DNA of 6,351 bases from UBA1140 sp964409295 (lineage in GTDB: Bacteria; Campylobacterota; Campylobacteria; Campylobacterales; Sulfurovaceae): NCBI GenBank assembly GCA_964409295.1, contig CAYPCV010000166.1, forward strand, positions 1-6,351. Direction: 5' to 3'. The translations under genes and the position numbers were made by a program. Positions 1 to 4,519 of this stretch are shown here, in pieces. Position 1 is the stretch's first letter, and each line of letters opens with the position of its first letter. The notes under the pieces were generated by a model. It made no database searches. It was not told the DNA's origin and saw only the letters and a program-made list of their open reading frames with translations.

Positions 1-171
1 AATTTTAATAAATAAAAATGCATAAGTATCTTCTATCAATAGAAATTATATTTTAATATTAAGAATTATAATTATAATTTATTTCTATAGTATAATTTAA
101 AAAAGTTCAGTAATGGGAAAAGGTAGAAAAAAGATAGAAAACTGGTAAAAAAGAAAGAGAATCAAAAGATA

Positions 172-199
172 TGTTGGGTTGTCAAAAGACAACCCAACA
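172..199 (-). terminator. Rho-independent terminator of the hendecad-repeat gene
   Basis: A perfect 12-bp inverted repeat (172-183 against 188-199) encloses a 4-nt loop. Read on the minus strand it starts 21 nt after the stop codon of the gene at 220-1152 and is followed by a T-rich tract (ATATCTTTTG, then further T runs). On the plus strand the stem is followed by A-rich sequence, so it should work only for minus-strand transcripts. The first 171 bases beyond it are very AT-rich and contain no gene I can support. Confidence 0.85.
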
Positions 200-219
200 A
201 AAGAAGCTAAAAGATAAAA

Positions 220-1152
220 TTATTTATTATCTTCAACAGCATCTTTAGCATTTGTAGTTGCTGTACTAGTTGTTGTACTTGCATTTGTAGATGCTGTGTT
301 AGAAGCGTCATTTGCATCATCAGAAATTGATTTTGTTGTATCTGCAGCATCGTTAGAAACTGTTTTAGTTGCATCATTTGTATCGTTAGAAATAGTTTTA
401 ACTGAATCTCTTGTATCATTTGAAGCTGTTTTAGCAGTATCTGTTGCATCATCAGAAACAGTTTTAACTGAGTCTCTTGTATCGTTAGAAACAGTAGTTA
501 CATTTGTTGTTGTATCTTTAGATACAGTTGCTACAGAAGCAGTTGCATCATTTGATGTAGTTTTAACAGAAGCAGTTGCATCATTTGAAACTGTTGTTAC
601 ATTTGTTGTTGTATCTTTAGATACAGTTTTTACTGAATCAGTTGTATCGTTAGAAACGGTTTTAACTGATGAAGTTGCATCGTTAGAAACAGTACTTACA
701 TTAGTCGTAGTATCTTTAGAGATAGTCTTAGTAGCATCATTAACATCTTTAGAAACAGCAATTGCAGAATCTTTCATATCTTTAGAAGCGATTGTTGAAG
801 AGTCTTTAAGGTCTTTTGTTGTATTAGTAATAGAATCTTTTGTATCTTCTGCTAATTCAACTACAGAGTCTCTTGTATCTTTAGAAGTTGCAAGTTCAGC
901 TGTTTTAAGGTCATCAGATACTTTAACTGAAGAGTCTTTCATGTCTGAACTTACATTTGTAACAGTTCTTTCAGCAGATTTAGAAGTCTCAACTGCACCA
1001 TCTTTCATTGAAGCAACTGAATCTTTTGCATCTTTACTCATAGATGTAGCTGCATCTTTCATATCTTTAAACATATCTCCAAAAGAGAAGTCTGCTGACG
1101 CTGTTGTTAACATTGCTGCTGTGATTGCACTCATAATTACGATTTTTTTCAT
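220..1152 (-). CDS. Exported hendecad (11-residue) repeat protein, LEA-like, function unknown
   Basis: I do not recognise a named family. The 310-residue product begins with a clear Sec signal peptide (residues 1-20, lysines then a hydrophobic stretch, ASA before a predicted cut at 20/21), so it should act in the periplasm or outside the cell. The mature part is almost entirely 11-residue repeats: units at 28-38 and 39-49, a 7-residue interruption at 50-56, then 22 units in perfect register from 57 to 298. The consensus is S-[KN]-D-[TA]-x-[DS]-S-V-K-T-V. Apolar residues fall at unit positions 4, 8 and 11 (4-3-4 spacing), the hendecad pattern of helical amphipathic or right-handed coiled-coil proteins. 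The protein lacks Pro, Cys, Trp, Tyr, His and Gln, and has no Gly after residue 52. The last 25 residues lose charge and become T/S/N/A-rich. Resemblance to LEA group 3, synuclein/apolipoprotein or type I antifreeze repeats is by pattern only. The ATG start has an AGGA box 9 nt upstream. Confidence 0.85.
   Translation of the reverse strand: MKKIVIMSAITAAMLTTASADFSFGDMFKDMKDAATSMSKDAKDSVASMKDGAVETSKSAERTVTNVSSDMKDSSVKVSDDLKTAELATSKDTRDSVVELAEDTKDSITNTTKDLKDSSTIASKDMKDSAIAVSKDVNDATKTISKDTTTNVSTVSNDATSSVKTVSNDTTDSVKTVSKDTTTNVTTVSNDATASVKTTSNDATASVATVSKDTTTNVTTVSNDTRDSVKTVSDDATDTAKTASNDTRDSVKTISNDTNDATKTVSNDAADTTKSISDDANDASNTASTNASTTTSTATTNAKDAVEDNK
259..1071 (-). repeat. In-frame array of 33-bp (11-codon) tandem repeats
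   Basis: Twenty-four 33-bp units code for the hendecads of the exported protein: 1006-1071 (two units) and 259-984 (22 units without a register break), separated by a 21-bp remnant. Units are diverged in DNA but keep S-x-D at their start. Because the period is a multiple of three, all alternative frames also repeat, which explains the long spurious open frames on both strands here. Confidence 0.9.
424..720 (-). repeat. Three 99-bp higher-order repeats inside the hendecad array
   Basis: Residues 145-177, 178-210 and 211-243 form three blocks of three hendecads, each opening with SKDTTTNV(S/T)TV. At DNA level a 29-bp stretch at 500-528 recurs exactly at 599-627, 99 bp away. This points to recent duplication of three-unit blocks rather than of single units. 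Confidence 0.8.
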
Positions 1153-1161
1153 AGGGGAAAA

Positions 1162-1167
1162 TCCTTT
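1162..1167 (-). promoter_or_regulatory. Ribosome binding site of the hendecad-repeat gene
   Basis: AAAGGA on the minus strand lies 9 nt before the ATG at 1150-1152, and supports that start over internal ones. The signal peptide begins exactly there. Confidence 0.6.
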
Positions 1168-1208
1168 TAAATTGGTTTATGAGTGGATTTTATCAAGTAT
1201 TATTTGAA

Positions 1209-1214
1209 ACTATA
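1209..1214 (-). promoter_or_regulatory. Candidate -10 box for the hendecad-repeat gene
   Basis: TATAGT on the minus strand, about 57 nt before the start codon, is preceded by a T-rich run (ATTTTTTTTTATATC region, 1218-1238). A -10 box behind T-rich sequence without a clear -35 is usual for the main sigma factor of Campylobacterota. Other AT-rich hexamers nearby could serve instead. Confidence 0.35.
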
Positions 1215-1317
1215 CTTAAAAGATATAAAAAAAAATAATTAAAATGTATAATGTTTATCAAAGCAATGAATAATTTTTTAATTGATAATTTAAGGATAAT
1301 ATCTAAAGATAATCTGT

Positions 1318-1323
1318 TACAAT
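1318..1323 (+). promoter_or_regulatory. Candidate -10 box for the cytochrome/adaptor operon
   Basis: TACAAT matches TATAAT at five of six positions and lies 35 nt before the ATG at 1359. No good TTGACA-like box sits 16-18 bp upstream; that space holds GATAAT direct repeats instead, which fits a promoter that depends on an activator. The ribosome binding site AAGGA is at 1344-1348. Confidence 0.35.
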
Positions 1324-1358
1324 AAGAGTAAGAACTTACAAAAAAGGATATATAAAAC

Positions 1359-1769
1359 ATGAAAAAATTACTAATCATACCTGCAATAGTAGCAACTTTT
1401 TCTTCAGCAACAACTTATACTCAAGCCGAAAGAATTATGGACATGCAAAAGATGGCACAAGCAATGCAAGACATTCAAACGGGCTTCTTTTATAACAATA
1501 TTGATATTGTTAAAGATGGCACTAAAACCCTTAAAGATACCATAAAAAAGGTACGTCCAATCAAATCTGAAGTTGAAAATACAGACATTTATGAGAAGTG
1601 GTTAAATAACAGTTTAAAGATGACAAACAAGATAAAAAAGAAAATTGTAAAAAAAGCAGACGACATAGAAGAGCGTTTTGAAGATGGAGATCCAAAGCAA
1701 GCACTTCAAGCATACAGTAAAATTGCACAGCAGTGTTTAAAGTGTCATATTAACCTACGTAAATGGTAA
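1359..1769 (+). CDS. Class II (cytochrome c'/c556-like) monohaem cytochrome c, periplasmic
   Basis: The 136-residue product has a signal peptide (residues 1 to about 23, MKKLLIIPAIVATFSSATT then TQA) and one haem-attachment motif CLKCH at 126-130, six residues from the C-terminus. A C-terminal CxxCH followed by R134 is the arrangement of class II cytochromes, four-helix bundles in which His130 is the proximal haem ligand and a Met in the first helix may be the distal one. Mature helix 1 carries M27, M29, M32 and M36, so that ligand is plausible. The segment GFFYNN at 42-47 followed by a Lys-rich amphipathic region fits helix 2. The conserved aromatic two residues before the Arg is a Leu here. 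The gene lies 28 nt before the adaptor gene and is probably co-transcribed with it. Electron carrier, gas or redox sensor, or metal-linked accessory protein are all possible; the exact role is unknown. Confidence 0.75.
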   Translation: MKKLLIIPAIVATFSSATTYTQAERIMDMQKMAQAMQDIQTGFFYNNIDIVKDGTKTLKDTIKKVRPIKSEVENTDIYEKWLNNSLKMTNKIKKKIVKKADDIEERFEDGDPKQALQAYSKIAQQCLKCHINLRKW

Positions 1770-1787
1770 GATTAATAGAAGAAAGGA

Positions 1788-1792
1788 AAGGA
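1788..1792 (+). promoter_or_regulatory. Ribosome binding site of the adaptor gene
   Basis: AAGGA five nt before the ATG at 1798, inside the 28-nt gap after the cytochrome stop. A strong own site suggests the adaptor is translated well, independently of the upstream gene. Confidence 0.65.
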
Positions 1793-1797
1793 CACAG

Positions 1798-2589
1798 ATG
1801 AAAAAAATACTAATTGTAACTTTTTTACTCATCATAAATTTACAAGCAGACGATATTACCATTACAGGTACGGTTGTCTCTGATGGTCAAAAGATGATTG
1901 GTAGCAGATACATGGGATACATTAAAAAAGTATTTGTCAAAGTAGGCGATAAAGTTAAACGTGAAGATGAGCTTTACGAGATGGAATCTGCTGAATTTGA
2001 TATTATGAAATCGCAAGCAGATTTAATGCTAGAGCAATCAAAAATTGTCGTTGAATTTTGGAGAAAACGTTTAGAGAACATCAATAAACGTAAAAATCGA
2101 CTAAAAAATCGCAAAAATATACCAATGATGGACATGGATGACCTAGAATCACAGGCAGCTAATGTTGAAAGTATGTTAACCTCTGCACAAGTATTAGTTG
2201 AACAAGCATCAATTAAAGCAAAACAGATGGCAACCATCTTTAATTATCTAAAAATGAAAGCTCCATCAGACGGAGTTGTTGTTCGTAGAAACATTAAACC
2301 TGGCGACATGGTTATGCCAGGAATGCTTACGATTATGCTAACCGATACCGAATCACTAGAAATTCATGTTTCGGTGTCAGAAAGTATTATTGCGATGGTT
2401 AATGTAGGACAACAACTTGTAGTAAATATTCCTTCTATAAAATACAAAACCATTGGAACAATTAAAGCCATCGTCCCAGATGCCAATCCAATGACCCATA
2501 AGATTCAAATGCGTATCTCATTTGATAAAGGAGACAAAAATGTTTTCCCTGGTATGTACGCTAAAGTTACCATTAAAGAGAAAAAATAG
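1798..2589 (+). CDS. Periplasmic adaptor (membrane fusion) protein, HlyD/RND efflux type, short and without a pump
   Basis: The 263-residue product has a short signal peptide (1 to about 17, ending LQA before DD). After it come a biotinyl/lipoyl half (about 34-66, with GYIKKVFVKVGDKVKREDELYEME around 40-63), a helical hairpin (about 67-150, Lys/Arg-rich first arm, turn near 105-116), the second lipoyl half (152-181, KAPSDGVVVRRNIKPGD near 154-170) and a beta-barrel (about 186-258, ending in VFPGMYAKVTI). This is the order of adaptors that join an inner-membrane RND or ABC pump to an outer-membrane channel. It is at the short end for the family, with a reduced N-terminus and no clear C-terminal membrane-proximal domain. 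The hairpin turn has a methionine cluster (PMMDMDD, 109-115). No Cys is left for a lipid anchor. Neither pump nor channel follows, because the next gene is convergent. Partner pump and substrate are unknown; the cytochrome neighbour suggests redox or metal stress. Confidence 0.8.
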   Translation: MKKILIVTFLLIINLQADDITITGTVVSDGQKMIGSRYMGYIKKVFVKVGDKVKREDELYEMESAEFDIMKSQADLMLEQSKIVVEFWRKRLENINKRKNRLKNRKNIPMMDMDDLESQAANVESMLTSAQVLVEQASIKAKQMATIFNYLKMKAPSDGVVVRRNIKPGDMVMPGMLTIMLTDTESLEIHVSVSESIIAMVNVGQQLVVNIPSIKYKTIGTIKAIVPDANPMTHKIQMRISFDKGDKNVFPGMYAKVTIKEKK

Positions 2590-3306
2590 TTATTTTCTAA
2601 ATACTAAATAAAATTTCTCTGTCTCATGCCCATAGATTGCTATGGGTGTTTTTGAAACCAACTTCATTTTTGTTAACTTCTTCAATTTTTCTACTTTATG
2701 ATAATATTGAGTAATACTATCCTGAGATTTTTTAAAACAGCCCTCTTTCTCTTCAAAAAGTGTAAAATCCATATAATAAGTACCCTCTTCTTCTATATAA
2801 TCTGAATCAATCGTTAAAAAACGGTCTCCTACATCTTTTATAAATGAACCTGATGCCACTACTTTAAAGGCATAAAGAGTATTTATATCACAAATAAAAT
2901 AGCCACCTTTATCTAAACGTTTCTCGATACAACCTAAAAATCGTTTTAACTGCTTCTCATCAAGATAGTTTACCATGTCAAAAATGGCTGTAATCACATC
3001 AAACTTTTGAGTGACTTTACATAAATCAATACAGTGAGCATTAATGCCTTTTGCCTTAGAGTTTTTAATCATTACAGGACTTAAATCAATCCCCATTGTT
3101 TCGATATTGGGGTACTTAAAACTCAACTCTTTTAAAAACCCCCCAGAACCACAACCCACATCAAGCAGACTCTTAAACTTTAACTCTTTGAGAGTCTCAA
3201 AATAATACTCGTTTAAAATAGGGGTTACTTCATGAATGTCCAATATATCTTCTGCCGAAGCGTAAATATCAAGCCCTCCACTAGACACGGCTCTGCACCA
3301 CTGCAT
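2590..3306 (-). CDS. Class I SAM-dependent methyltransferase, substrate unknown
   Basis: A 238-residue soluble protein with a Rossmann methyltransferase core. Motif I is LLDVGCGSGGF (47-57), the SAM-binding glycine loop; the acidic residue of motif II is D74 in MGIDLSP; D94 in HCIDL fits the adenine-side acidic position; FDVITAIFDMVNYL (102-115) and LDKGGYFICDIN (131-142) are motifs IV and VI. The C-terminal 90 residues form an insert/beta region seen in many small-molecule methyltransferases. The ATG start overlaps the hisG end by 26 nt and has only a weak AAAAGA box. A GTG at 3288, overlapping the hisG stop codon and giving a 232-residue protein beginning MSSGGLDIY, is an equally likely start. 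It is the last gene of the dnaX-coaX-hisG cluster. Nothing here indicates a substrate. Its stop codon touches that of the convergent adaptor gene. Confidence 0.85.
   Translation of the reverse strand: MQWCRAVSSGGLDIYASAEDILDIHEVTPILNEYYFETLKELKFKSLLDVGCGSGGFLKELSFKYPNIETMGIDLSPVMIKNSKAKGINAHCIDLCKVTQKFDVITAIFDMVNYLDEKQLKRFLGCIEKRLDKGGYFICDINTLYAFKVVASGSFIKDVGDRFLTIDSDYIEEEGTYYMDFTLFEEKEGCFKKSQDSITQYYHKVEKLKKLTKMKLVSKTPIAIYGHETEKFYLVFRK
2626..2654 (+). terminator. Candidate terminator of the cytochrome/adaptor operon, inside the convergent methyltransferase gene
   Basis: CCCATAG (2629-2635) and CTATGGG (2640-2646) form a 7-bp stem with a 4-nt loop, extendable by two wobble pairs and one A-T pair to 2626/2649. 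It is followed on the plus strand by TGTTTTTG. It lies 37 nt after the adaptor stop codon, in the last 25 codons of the opposing gene. There is no other hairpin closer to the stop. Confidence 0.6.
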
Positions 3307-3901
3307 TTATCTTTTCATAGAGAGAAAGAACTTCATCTTTTTTTGCATAATACGAGTTTTTATTAGCAATTAAATGCACTGATGAATCCATAATATCTTC
3401 GGCTACTTTTAGTCCATTCTCTTTCATGGTTGCACCCGTTTCAACTATATCTACAATCGCATCAGCCAGTCCAACTAATGGAGCTAACTCAATAGAACCA
3501 TAGAGTTTAATAATCTCAACACCAACGGCTTTTTTAGCAAAATACTGCTCTGTAATATTAACCATTTTAGTCGCTATTTTAATATTTGGCTTTGACCAAT
3601 CAAGCTCATCTTCATTTTTAATACCAATAGAGACTTTACATTTTCCCATCTGCATATCTAAAAGCTTTACAATATCCAACTCTTTTTCAGTAATAACATC
3701 AAGCCCAACAACCCCAATATCAGCAGAACCATGTTCTACATAGGTTGGTACGTCTTGATTTCGTACATTTAAAAAACGAAAGTTCCCTACTTCCATAATA
3801 AGCTCACGCCCCTCAAACTTGAACTCTCCACCAAATATTTCAGAAAATATCGCCAAAGTTTCTTCTGCAATTCTTCCCTTTGGAAGTGCTACTGTTAACA
3901 T
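3281..3901 (-). CDS. hisG: ATP phosphoribosyltransferase, short catalytic subunit
   Basis: Catalyses the first step of histidine synthesis in the cytoplasm, joining ATP and PRPP to give phosphoribosyl-ATP. The 206-residue product is the short form (HisGS), which lacks the C-terminal ACT-like regulatory domain of the roughly 300-residue long form and, in the known family, needs the HisZ partner for activity and histidine feedback. HisZ is not in this window. Visible family motifs: LPKGR at 6-10, the NVRNQDVPTYVEHGSADIG stretch at 45-63, GVVGLDV (63-69), and the signature from E138 through D151 to the PRPP phosphate loop ETGATM (154-159). The ATG start is 2 nt after the coaX stop codon, with AAAGG about 7 nt upstream, so translation is probably coupled to coaX. 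No other his genes are adjacent; the gene is scattered from the rest of its pathway. Confidence 0.95.
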   Translation of the reverse strand: MLTVALPKGRIAEETLAIFSEIFGGEFKFEGRELIMEVGNFRFLNVRNQDVPTYVEHGSADIGVVGLDVITEKELDIVKLLDMQMGKCKVSIGIKNEDELDWSKPNIKIATKMVNITEQYFAKKAVGVEIIKLYGSIELAPLVGLADAIVDIVETGATMKENGLKVAEDIMDSSVHLIANKNSYYAKKDEVLSLYEKINAVVQSRV

Positions 3902-3903
3902 AT

Positions 3904-4518
3904 CTATACCTTTTGTACTGCGTTTTTCATGCCCTGAAAGATTAGCGTTTCATCAAAAATAGCATTATCAAAAAAAGAGGCTAAAAATTCGCCATCTCCC
4001 CCCGATATATAAAGCTTTTTATCTGATTGATGTTTTTCTATAAGCATTTTTATCGATGAAATTATACCATAGCTTATCCCATCTTTTGTTGTCTGTGGTA
4101 ATTGGTTTAGTAAAACCTCTCTATTTATTTCAATTTCCAAAGCAGGAGAGATAGACGCATAAGCATCCACAAATGCCCGAAGCCCCAAAAGTAAAAAGCC
4201 CCCCATGTACCTACCCTCTTCGACAACATCCACTGTAATAGCCGAACCAGCACTGACAAAAATCCCATTTTTATGCGAAAGGCACAACGCCTTTCTATCA
4301 ATACCCATTGTAGAATACTCATTTTCTATTTGTATCAATTCTGAAATATCTTCCCAGTTTTTTAAACAAGCAAGCTCTTCTTTGAGTTGATGCTTTACTG
4401 TTATGTATTTTATTTTTTTATTTTTATAACGTTCCATAGCCTCTTTATGCGTCAAATGAATAACCTCATCCCCATCATAGATATGAATGCGTGTGTTTCC
4501 TATATCGGCTAAAAGCAC
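3904..4518 (-). CDS. coaX: Type III pantothenate kinase
   Basis: Phosphorylates pantothenate to 4'-phosphopantothenate, the first committed step of CoA synthesis, in the cytoplasm. I place the start at the GTG at 4516-4518, giving 204 residues. It has a strong AAAGGGG box 4 nt upstream and begins MLLADIGNTR, matching the family N-terminus. A longer frame from a TTG at 4557 would add 13 basic residues encoded inside dnaX and has no such support. With the GTG start the ASKHA-fold motifs are DIGNTR (5-10, phosphate 1), GIDR (72-75), SAGSAITVD (89-97, phosphate 2, catalytic-type Asp), GG (106-107) and SGGDG (172-176, nucleotide region). In the usual family phosphate-2 motif the residue after SAG is Thr; here it is Ser. 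CoaX enzymes need a monovalent cation and are not inhibited by CoA. The start codon follows the dnaX stop by 1 nt and the gene ends 2 nt before hisG. Confidence 0.9.
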   Translation of the reverse strand: MLLADIGNTRIHIYDGDEVIHLTHKEAMERYKNKKIKYITVKHQLKEELACLKNWEDISELIQIENEYSTMGIDRKALCLSHKNGIFVSAGSAITVDVVEEGRYMGGFLLLGLRAFVDAYASISPALEIEINREVLLNQLPQTTKDGISYGIISSIKMLIEKHQSDKKLYISGGDGEFLASFFDNAIFDETLIFQGMKNAVQKV

Positions 4519-4519
4519 G

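Noticed and set aside
113..148. Eleven-codon frame (MGKGRKKIENW) on the plus strand behind TATAAT at 91-96
   Set aside because: No ribosome binding site, too short to judge, and a -10-like hexamer is expected by chance in sequence this AT-rich.
172..199. Hairpin considered as a bidirectional terminator or inverted repeat of a mobile element
   Set aside because: The plus-strand flank is A-rich rather than T-rich, no transposase lies nearby, and the placement 21 nt after a stop codon fits a simple one-way terminator.
207..452. 81-codon Gln/Leu/Met-rich frame on the minus strand
   Set aside because: A shifted-frame reading of the same repeats; low complexity and no start signal.
296..1207. 303-codon open frame on the plus strand, antisense to the hendecad-repeat gene
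   Set aside because: The 33-bp period preserves all frames, so absence of a stop in one unit extends through the array. It has no ribosome binding site, no signal peptide at its start, and reads through the opposite gene's promoter and leader. The minus frame has a signal peptide, ribosome binding site and terminator.
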